A DNA stretch of 64,000 bases from Rhizophagus clarus (taxonomy: Eukaryota; Glomeromycota; Glomeromycetes; Glomerales; Glomeraceae), in NCBI GenBank assembly GCA_015698045.1, contig BLAL01000047.1:372001-436000 (forward strand), given 5' to 3'. Every line of letters starts with the position of its first letter. Positions within the stretch are counted from its first letter, which is position 1. Shown here in pieces: positions 23,995 to 36,625 of the stretch. The position numbers and the translations under genes were made by a program. A model generated the notes under the pieces. That model saw only the letters and a program-made list of their open reading frames with translations. It was not told the DNA's origin and ran no database searches.

Positions 23995-24950
23995 AAAAAG
24001 TACTCCGGTCCTATCGCAGGACTGCAGCAAAAGCTGGTGCCCACGATCTTACTAAAAATAAGCGCCTATGTTCCAACCCTCGCATAGTACTATACCGTTC
24101 CAAAAAATCCCAACCAGCCCTGCAGCAAAGCTGGTACTCACAGAATTACAGAGTAAGCATGTTGCGCCCCACCCATGCATAGCATCATGCTGCTCCAGTA
24201 AATGTACCCAAAAGACTAAATTAAAAAAAAGAAAATAAATATGAACGAAGTGAAGGGAGAGAAGTAAAAAATGGGAAAGTGAGCATAAGAATGAAAGGAT
24301 GGGATATGAGGAAGAAAGGGAAAAAAGAAATGAAAGCGAAAAGGATGAAAACCGGCTGGAGTGGGATGGAAGGGTGAAAGATGACGGAAGATAATGAAAA
24401 ATTTAAAACGAAGAGTGAATAACGACCATAGTTTTTTTAGGATAGTTTTTTTGGATAATGAGATAATGAAACCTTTATTTATTAATAGACGGAGTATAAA
24501 GTGCGCCTAAAGGACTAGACGAAAAGAGGAAGAATAATAGAATGAATATAAACGAGGCGAAGAGAGAAACAAAAAGTGAATTGGTATGGTTTCCGCTACG
24601 AAAACATTGACGCACGTGATTGAAATTTGTCCGATCTCAAATTTCCATAACATTTCCAACAAAAACTGGAAACTTCATAGAAACCTGACATACACTGCAG
24701 AAATTGGACAGGTTTATATTAAATCTTAATAGTATAAACGTCATGTAAACCATATCTCTTCGACCTGTGAAAAAGAGAAGTAAAAGTAAAAGAAGGGCGA
24801 AGACGACTGAAATGCGAAAAAAAGGGAAGGAAAGATAAAAGATAACGGAAGAGAGTAAAAAGTTTAAGACGGGAAAAATGAAAAACGACTATGAATTTTT
24901 TTTTGGATGAGGAGACCTTTTATTATAAATATTTAATAATGAGTCCACCG
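23995..24950. repeat. Complex dispersed repeat with internal direct duplication
   Basis: Two similar blocks of about 90 bp (about 24005-24095 and 24115-24200) share 'CTGCAGCAAAGCTGGT' and a later 'CGCATAGTACTATACCG' or 'GCATAGCATCATGCTGC' motif. Purine-rich stretches at about 24230-24500 and 24770-24940 are also alike ('gataacggaagagag', 'cgaccatag' or 'cgactatga', 'ttttttggat'). Between them sits a mariner-like MITE. The family is unknown and there is no coding capacity. Confidence 0.5.
24585..24754. mobile_element. Tc1/mariner-like MITE with TA target site
   Basis: 170 bp including flanking TA dinucleotides. Ends are TATGGTTTCC...ACG and, in reverse complement, TATGGTTTAC...ACG. The TA duplication and short similar ends fit Tc1/mariner non-autonomous elements. 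It is inserted inside a larger dispersed repeat. Confidence 0.6.
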
Positions 24951-24954
24951 CGTT

Positions 24955-25473
24955 GTAAATTGTTTTGGAGTTGTTAGTTCTGGATTTCTTGCTATGATCT
25001 TATTTTATTTTATAGAAACGAAATTGTTTGATTAGGAATAAATATATATATAAAGAGTTGTGGCCATACAGTCATTTCTTCTTCAGTTCCTTCTTCAGTT
25101 TCTCGTTTTGCCGTTCTTTTTGAACGTGTCGGGTACGATATCTATAGTCTTTTTTCTCCGGGGTGAATTTGGATTCAAGGACTGTCGTATTTCTTGGAGT
25201 ACCAATCATCAGCTTCTCTCTCTTTGGTCAGAACAACTTTATAACTTTTCACTTTGTATTTAACAAGGAAGGAATGAGGTAAATTGCGGTCCTATAGAGT
25301 CTATTTTGCCATCGAGTCGGAAATTTTACGAAAGACTAGTTTGAACTTTGCGCTACGATGAAATCCAACCTCCTGGGAACGATGAATAAGAAAAATACGT
25401 TTTAACTTTTAATGATTAATCATGTATATTTTAACCTTATGATAATATGGTTTACATTATAAACAAAGTCTTA
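24955..25473. other. Intergenic DNA without recognised features
   Basis: A 67-codon frame at 25060-25263 has no domain signature. I see no other feature. Confidence 0.4.
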
Positions 25474-26627
25474 TTGCCGTTTTCAAAATTATTGAGAAAA
25501 TCCAATTTTGCGAGGTTGTTACGTGATTTTCATATTGAAAAAGCGAATCACTTTTTACACGAATTTTTAATATTTTTTACACCAAATTTTTTTTGTGAAT
25601 CGTATAATTCAATATATAATATTATTTTACTGAAAGTTTCAATACATACTTTCTATTTGAAAATTGCATTTCCCTGCATTTTTTTGCATTTTTATCACAT
25701 TTTTTGATTTTTTAAAAATGAATCACTTTTCTAGGCGAATTTTTAATATTTTTGTATCGGATTATTTTTTTGTGAATCATAAATTTCAATATATAATACT
25801 ATTCTACTGAGAGGTTTAGCATACATTTTATAACAAAAAGGTTTTTTTCTGCATTTTTTTTGTCTTTAAAAGATATATACTGTATAGTATATTGAAGTAT
25901 AACTGTGAAGCACTTTCTCTGCATATGTTTATAATATTTTTTGTGCCAGAATTTTTTATAAATCCTGTAAATCAATGTCAGAATATTCTATGAAGAATTT
26001 TTGATGCATATTTTATTTAGTATATAAGATAGTTTATGGTTGTATTTTATTATTTTGACTATCTAATTAATAAAAACTGATTATTTTATAAAAAATGATT
26101 GTTGAAACACTTTGTAAAATATTCTATGTTATTAAATTTCATGATTCATAAAAATATCTGGTATAAAAATATTATAAATACATGCGGAAAAGTGATCATA
26201 ATTATATATCAATATGCTATATATATCTTATTAATATAAAAAATGCAGAAAAATCTTTTTTATTATAAAATATATGCTAAATCTTTCAGTAGACTAAACA
26301 ATATACTTCGGACTTTATGATTCACAAAAAAAAAATCTGATACAAAAACATTAAAAATTCGTCTAGAAAAGTGATTCGCTTTTAAAAACATAATAAGAAC
26401 ACAGGAAAATACAGAAAAATGCGGAAAATAATATTTTTTTTAATATAAAGTATGTATGGAAACTTTCAGTAGAATAGCATTATTATGTATTGAATTTTAT
26501 GATTCACAAAGAAAATCCGGTGTAAAAATATTAAAAATTTGTGTAAAAAAGTGATTCATTTTTTCAATATGAAAATCACATAACAACCTCGCAAATCGGA
26601 TTTTCTCAATAATTTTGAAAACGGCAA
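25474..26627. repeat. 1.15-kb foldback (long palindromic) element made of tandem subunits
   Basis: The outer arms are nearly perfect inverted copies: TTGCCGTTTTCAAAATTATT at 25474 pairs with its complement ending at 26627. Each arm holds two to three diverged direct copies of a unit of about 170-190 bp containing 'GCGAATCACTTTT', 'GTGAATCATAAATTCAATA' and 'CTGCATTTTT'. The centre is near 26050. It has no coding content; the frame at 25447-25707 is an artefact. It could be a foldback or MULE/TIR transposon. No target duplication is clear. Confidence 0.75.
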
Positions 26628-29600
26628 GAATCCATAGAATCGACCTTCTCATTACAAGCGCTTAATAAACCTTTACGTCCCCAGTATTTTTTACCGTAAC
26701 GAGTTCATTTGTTCGATGTAAGTTGTTTGATTATTTTGTGCTTAAAAGTACTCAAACAAATTAATGCATACATTTTATTAGGTTAAAAAGAAGACGGACA
26801 ATATGATAAATTTCTAATTCAACGATAAAAAAGTAATCTACGAAAATTATTTGAAAGATTTATGTCTTTGTACAACTTCGCTAATTTAAGTAAAGGAAGT
26901 TTGAAGGTTACAATTCTTAAGCAATATATGTACTTTTAAATTAGATTAGGTTAGTTGCAAAACAAGCATATTGATAGGAATAAAAATATTTTGAGTTTTG
27001 ATCGGTTTCTATTTTCAATATTATAATCCTTAATCATCAAAAAACCCATTCTGCTCTTTTCCATCTTTCTTATAAGTTTTCTCCTCATAGACAACCTCAC
27101 TATTTCATCTATGGCTCTATGAGCTGCTGTATTGATTGCAATGTTCAATTATTAATTATGGTTTTTAAGATAGCCTTGCGTCTAGATTACGTGGTTAATA
27201 TTGCCGACTGACATTTTAGACAGTATCAGATAACGTGAACGAGTAAAAAAGTTCTTTTGAGTGCAATTCCAAGCTCTTTTGACTTTGAGGTACAATATGT
27301 ACAGTAGCAATGTCCATAGTTACCTTTTAATGCTAAATAAATATTTTTTTTCATCGTAGGAATCTACTATATAATCACGTCTATAATATTCTTTCGTAAC
27401 TCAATAATTACTAATACCTGTTGATAAAATAAAATGATTGTTAAGATAATTATTATATAAAGATCAAAATAAATTATAAGTCTTTCTCAATTTCTCTGAT
27501 TCCGATGGTCATTTTCGCAATGTTTTTCGTGCTGTCAAAACGTGTAATTAATTATCTTGAGATTCTTAATTAGTATAGTAAATACAAAGGAGTAGCGTAC
27601 GAGCGTAACATGCTTGCATGTTTATGAATAACTAGCAGCTGCAGCTGAAGTGAGATGAATAGTGATTAACTAAATGAGTACGTTACACCGGTATTACATT
27701 GTAAATCTTTGAAGTATGTGGAGTACGCAATATACATTTATCGTATCAATAAATATAAGAAAAATTATATATACAGTTATAATGATATTCATTTTATGTT
27801 ATATTTAACATTATTTAACAATTAAAAAAGTTAATGTTCAGCATGGATAACTTTTTAAAAATGAATTTAAAGAATAAAAAACGCGTTTCGAAATTTGATA
27901 AACACAATAGTATTACAATCATTTTTATTTTTATTTTTTTTTTTTTTCTCATTAATCCTTTATTAATCACCGTAATTAAATGACAAATGCTATATAATAA
28001 AGCAAAAATTTTTTATTTCTCCACAGTTCACATATTTCAAAGGTTTATATACGTACTATTGAGTACAGTGTATCACTAGTGTAACAGCACCGTACTCCAC
28101 TCATTTAGTTGGTCAACTGGACTCCACAACTTTTTGTATCACTCCTGCAGCTAATAGCAGTATGTACAGTATATCTATACCCGAATTTTATGTCTCCTTA
28201 TTAATATAAGAGATTTACCAACAAGTAAATTTGTTGTTATTTAATTTCGCTTGCATATAAGTTTTGGATGTTTTACGAAATTGCTGGGTATAAGAAAAGT
28301 TCTTATTTATTATTTAATACAAGTTCATTTTCGCGATATAATCTATGATACGATAACGTACGATAACGATAACAATCACGATAGATTTTCGCAAAATGTT
28401 TATTCCGAGCCGAGGTATAAATGTAAAAAAAAAAAATAATTGGATCTGCAAAATCGCAAAATCTATTTGTATTGCAAACTATGTTTACACCAAATATAAA
28501 CACACACACACCAAATATAAAACAGCATGAGATAAGCGATTCTATAGATTTTATCAATGAAATTTCTTCGAGAAAGTAAATTGTTGTATACAATTCAATA
28601 TTTTCAATATCGAATAATAAAAGGTATATTATACAGTATATGTAACATACGTAATAATTATAGATCTACAACTTTATATCACGCCCATTATCTAATTTTC
28701 AGGTCATGCGCAGGAATATTTTAATAATGGTTTATTAATTCCATTTTAATAGATTTAGTGAATGGATAACCATTTTTGGAATAGTGGACAAATTGCGCGC
28801 AGCATATGATAGCAAAAAAAGAAATAATCGAAATATTAATTAAATTAATGATTTAACTATAATAAGTTTAAGTTAAATGCATAGAAGATTTAAATAGAAA
28901 TTGGCGTTTTTTACTAAGAAAACAAACAAAATAAAAATAAACTGACGTAACGTGTGTTAGAATTAAAAAGAGGGGGGGGGAGTTTCGGATTGTTCTAAAT
29001 TGTTCGGATTTGAAAATCACAATCGCTTTCTTAAAAAATTCATCTATTCATCTCAATAATCATAAATCATAGTAATTGTGAAGATTTACACGGTCGTCAA
29101 CAATTTAGGTAATTTATTTACTGATTATTTTAAGGAATGGCGTAAAAAATAAACCTAAATCCAAAAAGAATATTTAATAAACGTTATAACACATGATTAT
29201 CAATCTTTTTCTTAGCACGCTAAGCGTAAAAAAGAAAATGATGCATTCAAAAATATTAACGTTGCAATATTTTTCTTTATCTTTGTAATTTGTAAACCAT
29301 CTTAAAAAGAAAATCATCTTAAAAAGAAAGAGTTTACAGTTTCGATGTTCGAATGTTTATTTCATTGGTTCCTAAAATGTTTCTGTATTAAAAAAAAAAA
29401 AAAAAAAAAATGCACATGCAAGAATTTGAAATTGGGAAATCGTTTGTGTATTAGTGATTTTTATAGAGGTTACCGAAAAAGTCGTTTTGTTTTTCCAATT
29501 TGTTTGTCTTACACTGTTAGTCTGTTACATATTTACTGTCCCTATATAGTAATCACGCGACGTCAATTAAATACGTAATGTCCAATTAAAAATTCCTCGT

Positions 29601-29884
29601 TTCAAATTCGTGGTACATGGCGTTTTCCGTATTATCCGTATTTCCGGTCAATTAATGAAACTGTTTACCTATTACGCCCCGGAAATATACGGGTTATCAT
29701 TTATTAGCTTCATTTGTTCAAAGAATACGATTATCTCCAAAAAAGGGTCTAACCTTGTTTCGGCGTAAATGATATCATAATGAATATCTACGTATGTAAT
29801 ATATTATCCGGTATATATCCGGTTAGGACTAGAATTCAAAAAATTATATAAGTAAATGCTAAGGGTTTAAAATTAGCAACTAGG

Positions 29885-29920
<36 letters not shown>

Positions 29921-29952
29921 TTTTTTTTTTTAGGAATTCCAAAATTCAAAAT
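26628..29952. other. Long gene-free region
   Basis: AT-rich with scattered low-complexity runs, including a run of nine or more G near 28971-28981. A diverged inverted repeat pair spans about 27640-28165 ('AGCTGCAG...AACTAAATGAGT...GTTACAC' on both arms), a possible old TIR element. Frames at 26951-27148, 28251-28439, 28303-28593 and 29345-29578 show no conserved motif. An A/T palindromic homopolymer block lies at about 29885-29930, just before the PPN1 start. Confidence 0.45.
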
Positions 29953-31862
29953 ATGGTGGTCTCTATTCAACTACTATATTTTATTGTACTATCGTTTCTT
30001 TTCTCATTAGTGATAGCTCCTTTTTATCTTTTTGAGCCAAAAACAATTCCAATAAATGTGTCACCAACTGTGGAGCTTCATGGAAATTTTCTTCATATAA
30101 CAGATTTTCACCCCGATTCTAATTACGTTTCTAACGTTACTGCGAGATCAAGATGTCACGAAGTTTTTCAAGATACAAAAAGACCAAAACATATGAAAAA
30201 GGGTATATCCGGTCCTTGGGGAGCTCCAGCAACTGTTTGTGATTCTCCTCTTAGCCTTATAGACGCAACTTTTGAATGGTTGGAAAAAAATTGGAAAAAT
30301 AAAATTGATTTTGTTATATGGACCGGAGATAATGCCAGGTAAAAATTCTTACAACCTTTTTTAAAATATTTTATACGTAGGCTTAGTTTTTTAAGTATTA
30401 ATATTCACCTCACTTTATTCTTATTATATATGTATATAGACACGATAACGATGATAATATACCACGAACACCGGAAGAAATTTTCACGTCAAATCGTATG
30501 ATAGCTGAAAAATTTTTAAAAACTTTTGGTGACGAAAAAAACTTTAGAAAACCCCGTGGTCCACATTTCATACCTATTATACCATCAATAGGAAACAATG
30601 ATATTCATCCCAATAATATTATCACTTCAGGGCCAAATGAACTCCTTACAATTCTTTATAATATCTGGTCTCCTTTTATTCCCAAAGGACAACACAAAAC
30701 TTTTCTTAATGGAGGATATTTTTATACAGAAGTCATACCTAATAAACTTATGGTTGTTTCATTAAATACGTTATATTTTTATAAAGCTAATACGGCCGTT
30801 AATGGGTGCAAAGCAGGAAGTCAACCTGGAACTATTGAAATGAAGTGGTTGAATGATGTTTTGAAGAAAGCGCGTAAACATGGAATGAAAGTCTATTTGA
30901 CAGGTCACGTTGCCCCAAGGGCTAAACAATATACGAGATCATGTTATAGGAAATATGGTCGATTGGCATTAAAGTATCATGACATAATATTAGGACATTT
31001 TTATGGACATTCTAATATGGATCATTTCTTCTTCATTAATGCCAAAGCTGTAAGGGGACGTCGAAGACCTAAGTTTCTTGTAGATGATGTAGATAATACG
31101 GATATAAACGATGACAATGAAGATATATACGATGAAGACTACGATGATGATGATGATGATTACGATGTCAATAACGAGTACGAGGAAGAGGAAGAAGATG
31201 ACGGTGATGAAATCGAAAGTCAAAAAGTCGATGATTACGATGATAATGACGAGGAGGAAGATGGAAAAATTGAGACAAATGTTTATGATGTTGACAAATA
31301 CACGAGAAGACTTCTTAACCATTATGATAAAGTTCTTCCGCGTTCTAAAGGATTAGTAGAGAAAGAATATGCTGTTGTACATATTAATCCATCCATAATT
31401 CCTACTTTTTTCCCGGCTTTGAGAATATTCAAGTACAACACAACCGTGGCAACAAAAGATTATACAAAAGATGATACAATAGATGATGTTGATTCAACGC
31501 GAAAACGTAGAAAACATCGTCCCTCAGTTACAAACACTTTCTTGACGCCTTTAGGATATACACAATATTTCATAAACCTCACTCACGCAAATTTATATCC
31601 AAACATTACACCAGAATATACAATTGAATACAACACATGGGATGACTATCATATGAAAGATTTGACCATTTCAAGTTGGCTTCAATTAGCACAAAAAATT
31701 GTAACTCGCGGTTTAAGAAGTTCCTTATGGAAAAAAGTTCAAGAACATTTAATGGTAGGAACAAGATCATTAATTAGAAGAAAAAAGAAGAAAAGTTATG
31801 AACCTGCAGATAGTCGTGAAAAGGGTCCAGAAGATTATATGGTCTCAGAACTTGCGTTTTAA
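29953..31862 (+). CDS. PPN1: Endopolyphosphatase (vacuolar metallophosphoesterase, Ppn1-like)
   Basis: Predicted to hydrolyse long-chain polyphosphate, in yeast in the vacuole lumen. Exons 29953-30338 and 30440-31862 (intron gtaaaa...tatatag) give 602 aa. A single N-terminal membrane segment (about residues 6-26) acts as signal anchor. The calcineurin-type metal ligands are complete: D51 and H53 (TDFHPD), D126 (TGDNAR) with H130, GNND at 180-183, GH ending at H285, and H315/H319 in GHFYGHSN, which matches the Ppn1 'GH-YGH-N-DHF' signature. After the core there is a very acidic Asp/Glu linker (about residues 345-410) followed by a C-terminal part. In arbuscular mycorrhizal fungi polyphosphate is the form in which phosphorus is stored and moved, so this gene likely serves phosphate release (inference). 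The acidic linker is longer than I expect from the yeast enzyme. Confidence 0.9.
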
Positions 31863-33096
31863 AATCTTTTTATAGAAACCTTTTTTTTCCCCTCTAATTG
31901 TAGATATTTTATTTTCTACCGAAAATCATCTGTTTTTATAACTTGTATATCTAAATTTTTATAAATAGAGTATTCTAGAATTTTTTTTTTCAATTCTTTA
32001 TTACATTAATTCGCATTGTATTTATATCACATTTCAAAAATTTTTATTTTCTTATTAATTTCATTTAAAAAAGACAAAAATAGAATAAAGAAAATCATAC
32101 AAATCAAAAAATATTTTTATGTGTATTAAATTGAAATTGGTAGTTAGGATTTGTACAATGGTTTGTTGTTGCGCTACCTCTTGTTCATTATGTTGATGCC
32201 CAAACTTACTAAACTTAACAAGTTTCTTGCAAATAAGGTAAAGCTCGTTATTATTTAAAAAGTATTCCGAGAAGATCCGATTGATATCATGTGATCATGA
32301 ACGAAAATATCTGATCTTATAATGCATACTCGCATATTCCATATCGAGATTTTAACTCCCTGTGGTCTACCTATTATGGAATTTTTGATGCGGCTTATAC
32401 TTTATCTTTAGACACTACAAGTTTCTTGTTTGTGGAATTGTGGTGTCTAACGTGTCCTGGTTTAACAGATAATTAGGAAATTTTTTGCCTAGTCAGTTCG
32501 TTTGTCAGTAAAAAAAAAAAAAAAAAAAAAAAAATTTTTGGTGACCTTTATGCAAAAATAAAAAAATCTTTTAAATTTCATGTAAAATAAATGATTGAAA
32601 ATTGCATAATTTTCATGCACTTATTCCCACAATTGAGCCAAAGGTCATTTCTCCATTAATGTTATTCTCATGATTTTGACATGGTTGAAATTTTATTTGA
32701 AAGATATAAGGCAAGAGGAAAAATTAAAAAAAAAAAAAAAATTATTATACAAGTCTCCAATAATTGATCTAAATGTTATTTCCTAAAAGTGTTTGACAAC
32801 ATTGGAGACGATCGGAAACGAGAAACTGCGACCTAGAGGAAGGACAACGAGTCGCTACGCTATTGGTACCGCAGGTCAAGCTTGGGATCGTAGGTTACTA
32901 AGTTCATGTCTTGATATTCAAGACCTAACTACTAGATTTCGTAACCGTTGTTGAAACTAGTTTACTAATATTGAATGTTGTTGCTTTTGGAAACGTAAAA
33001 AAGAACAAGTCTGCGATAACCAATATGTAAGTATATGTTTGTTGGTTTCTTATTATTTAAGTTCACTCTAATTTCTATTTCTTTTTATAAGCAGGT
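31863..33096. other. Gap downstream of PPN1
   Basis: AT-rich with A runs. About 32790-33000 is GC-richer and holds an open stretch (about 50 Arg-rich codons, 'NEKLRPRGRTTSRYAIG...') without an upstream ATG. A good donor (gtaagt, near 33028) and a good acceptor (near 33094) follow, which suggests an uncertain spliced gene ending at 33291. Confidence 0.35.
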
Positions 33097-33291
33097 GTTA
33101 CGAAATATCAAAGAGGTGTTGCTTCGGCTGCTGATAAAGACGGGGTGAAGCGAGGTTTCAAAAAACGAAGAATAAGCGAAAAGGAAAATAAGTGTCCACG
33201 CAATTTCAAGAACTCAGTATGGACCTTTATGGCCATGATTTTGGCGAGTACATTTGTGGTGAATTACACAATATTCAAGAGAAAAGGTTGA
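33097..33291 (+). CDS. Probable last exon of a small single-pass membrane protein
   Basis: 64 codons open to a TGA at 33289-33291, starting after a pyrimidine-rich acceptor (ttttataagcag, ending 33094). The product is Lys/Arg-rich first (about residues 1-40) and then has a membrane-like helix 'VWTFMAMILASTFVVNYTI' followed by a short Lys/Arg end, typical of a tail-anchored or ER-type small protein. The upstream exon is not resolved: the obvious donor near 33028 joins out of frame with the preceding Arg-rich stretch. I do not recognise the family. Confidence 0.4.
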   Translation, partial: VTKYQRGVASAADKDGVKRGFKKRRISEKENKCPRNFKNSVWTFMAMILASTFVVNYTIFKRKG

Positions 33292-34389
33292 TGCGATGGA
33301 AAATCTTGGATAAAGAGAAGACAATGAAGAAAGAAATTTGATTGTTGATTAATTATAGTTATTTGCTCACTTTGTTGATTTATTATAGGCTGTGTAATCT
33401 ATTGGTTTTATTTCACAATACTTGGTACGAATAAAAATAATAAAACTTTTACTTATTGCATACATTGTATGCGATTTGTGTGGGCGTGTGCATAAAAGAT
33501 CAATTCAGGCAATTTATTATTGGAGTTTCAGATTGTACCATAACTTAATATACTTAATCTTTTCTCTCCACGAATAACAAATCTCTAGACTATGGAGAGT
33601 TCATTATTATGTTAGGTTTTTACATATTTATTTTATTTATTTTATTTTTTCTATTTATTTATATATATATATATATATATTACTATAGTAGTCCGTAATT
33701 TTGATGATAATATTATCTGTTCTCTCGTACGCCAATAACTCATTGATATTATACTAGAAAAATACGTTAAACCACTGGAAAAGTAATGCAGTCAAGTGGG
33801 TTTCCTAGTTTCACGCCGCATCACGGTATAATGAAGTTGTAACATTCATTTTTATTTAGCCTTTTTTTTAAAAGACTTACGTATGTAATGAAAACTAAGT
33901 CACGTGCGATTTCGTTTGTCAGCGAACGTCATCTCACGCAATTGTACTATAAATAACAAATTCCCACCATTTTGTTATTTTGTTTCACAGATAATCTGAA
34001 AGGATTCAAACATTGTAATACCACAAAATTATTCTTTTTATAACATGCGTTACCTTTAATTATCAATTTTTGATTCAATCATAGTGACTAGAAACAATTC
34101 CATTAATTTATAATAAAAGAAAAATTTGCTTAAATAAATTTATAAATTATGCAAGAAAGAGTTAATAATTAATATATTTTTCAAAAAAAAAAAAAAAAAT
34201 TTGGTTATTAAAATGAAAGTTTACTACTCTAATTTTTAGGTATTTAAATAATTTAAAACAAAAAATATAAAATATTAATAAAAACTTTAAATATAATAAA
34301 ATGTAATCTAACAGGAAAAGAAAAGAAAATTTATGATAATCGATGAGAATTTATAATAATATTTCCTTTGTGTCTAAATAACTTAAAAT

Positions 34390-34424
<35 letters not shown>

Positions 34425-34446
34425 TTTACCGTCAGGAACTTCAAAT
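33292..34446. other. Intergenic DNA with TA microsatellite
   Basis: (TA)n at about 33660-33680 and long A/T runs at 34183-34200 and 34390-34425. No gene is seen. This is the 3' flank shared by the convergent small-protein exon and the kinase gene. Confidence 0.5.
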
Positions 34447-36625
34447 TTATCCATGTGGATTATTATATACTTCTTCTTTATTAATAATAAAATAGGAAAT
34501 TAAATTAAATAAATTATTATAAATATGTGTAACGATAACGTCTTTACTCACCACCAAAATCTGATTCTTTCGTTTGCTGCTTTGTTTCATTCTTATTATC
34601 ATCGTCATTTTTAACATCTAATCAAATCAAAAAATAAATCATAAATATTTACACATTCATAAACGATATAAACTTTATTACTTACCGTTCTTTATTTGTA
34701 ATTTTTTAAATATTTTGGATAATTTTTTATTTTTTGCTAAGATTTAAAATAAAAATATAAATCATTAACTTATCATCTAATTTTTTTTTTAAAAAAAAAA
34801 AAATGATTAAAAATATATGAAATCAAATTACATTTAAGAATATTATTTATCTTTGATATGCTTTTGTTACTCTTATTAGAATCGTCACCTAAAGAAAAGA
34901 TCAAGATCATTAATTAAATATCTAACTACATAATAAAGTTAATACAATTTAAAAAATATATACTCACTATTATAGTCGCATAGTTTATCATAAAACGCTA
35001 CGCAAACAAACATTTAAATTAAATACTGCCAAAAGATATTGAATAAAAAAATCGTTCAGATTATATTACCTCTTGACTCCTCTATATGATATAAAAAAAG
35101 ATATTTATTAATATTAAAAAAATAATATAATACATTTGAGTATAATATTTACCTTCTGTTGCATTTTTTGGTTCAGGTAAATTTTCAAACCGATAAATCT
35201 TACTTGCAAATAATTTGCTATTCATGCTATTTGCTTTATTTAATTTTGTATTATTATACATTTCTGATTTAACTGAATCATCCGTTATGCCTTGATAATG
35301 CAAATTCATTTCTCTTATTTTTTTCATAAGTGTAAAAAGATCAGGCCTTTTTGATGGATTGGCATCCCAACATTGTTCCATTAAATTTTTATATTCTACA
35401 GGAGCTTTTAGTATAACTTTTGGTCTCATACCATCAATAATATTAAATGCAAGATTATAATTATGTCCATAATTCATAAATGGCGAGAGTCCAGATGAAA
35501 TTTCCCACATTAGCATGCCAATACTATAAATATCAGATTTAAAAGTATATTCTTTTTCTTTAATAACCTCAGGTGCTATATATGGAAGATTTCCATATAT
35601 GCTATTTTGTGGTTTATTAACAGATCCAGAAAATCCAAGATCACTAATAAACCAATGATCATAAAGTTGTGAATATAATATATTTCCTGAATGCAAATTT
35701 TTATGAATTGCATTTTCTTTATGAATAAAATAAAGTGCTCTAATTATTTCAAAAGTGATATTAATTTTTTGTTTCCATGTAAGTTTATCACGATTCTGTT
35801 GTAAATATTTTCTTAAATCTATATCCATTAAATCCATTACAAGCATATAATTTTTATTTGATATGTCCTGTGTTAATCCATAACATTGGACAATATCCGA
35901 ATGTTTATTACTTATAGCTAAATGTGATTTGGCCTAAAAAATTATTATTTTTTTTTTTTTTTATTAATAATGAGAGACTTGTTCAATTAGCACAAATTCT
36001 CTTAAACACATACCTCATCAAACCAACTTTGATTCGCGCTTTCGATATTTTCTAATTTTTTAAGTACTACTTTCATAATTTGATTTTGTATTCCAGGTCT
36101 TTCAACCCTTTTTAATTGTTGATTATTAGAATCCCATTCTTCATAACTACCACCAACCCAATCTGCCGTATAAATTTCGGAATAACCATCTTTTGTTAAA
36201 CATTTAATATTTTGTAAATTATTATATGGAATCCATTCAGTTATCATTTGTGGATGAAGTGTTTCCAATTGACATTTTCGAATTAAAATATCAATATTAT
36301 CATTTCCTGATGTCCAATTTGAAAAATTCGATCTTAAATAATTTCGAACACAATGTTCACAATATAATGTACCTAAACATTTTTGATTACAATTTTCACA
36401 AATCCTTTTCTTTCCTGAATTTTTAAGAATTTTTTCTTGATCATATTCTTTATTTAACCATTTTATTGCTTCGATTTTTTCATCTTTTGTAAGTGTCTCA
36501 TCAGATAATATCGTTTTTTGTCGAAATTCATGTACTTTATTTATGTCATTAAGAAGATTATAATCCGTTAATGCGTGTGATCTAGTAATTGCTGCAGGAA
36601 CGAAGTTATCTCGAATGACAGACAT
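34447..36625 (-). CDS. TKL kinase-family protein, copy 4, probable pseudokinase
   Basis: Minus-strand exons by GT-AG inspection: 36625-36014, 35933-35153, 35081-35070, 34997-34968, 34888-34832, 34736-34686, 34617-34552 and 34475-34447, giving 545 aa with no internal stop. It has the same plan as copy 1: Cys cluster (CENC...CEHC), NWTSGN, glycine loop 'LTKDGYSEIYTADW', Lys in 'VVLKKL', DLG and APE. The catalytic loop reads HKNLHSGN, with Asn (N283) where the catalytic Asp should be, so phosphotransfer is probably lost or very weak while the metal-binding Asn and DLG remain. A role as scaffold or ATP-binding pseudokinase is inference. The tail again consists of small phase-1 exons; the last acceptor (near 34476) has a poor pyrimidine tract and is least certain. 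Confidence 0.85.

Noticed and set aside
30990-31322. Hydrophobic Ile/Val-rich frame on the minus strand and Met/Thr-rich frame on the plus strand (31111-31356).
   Set aside because: Shadows of the GAT/GAA-rich acidic linker of PPN1.
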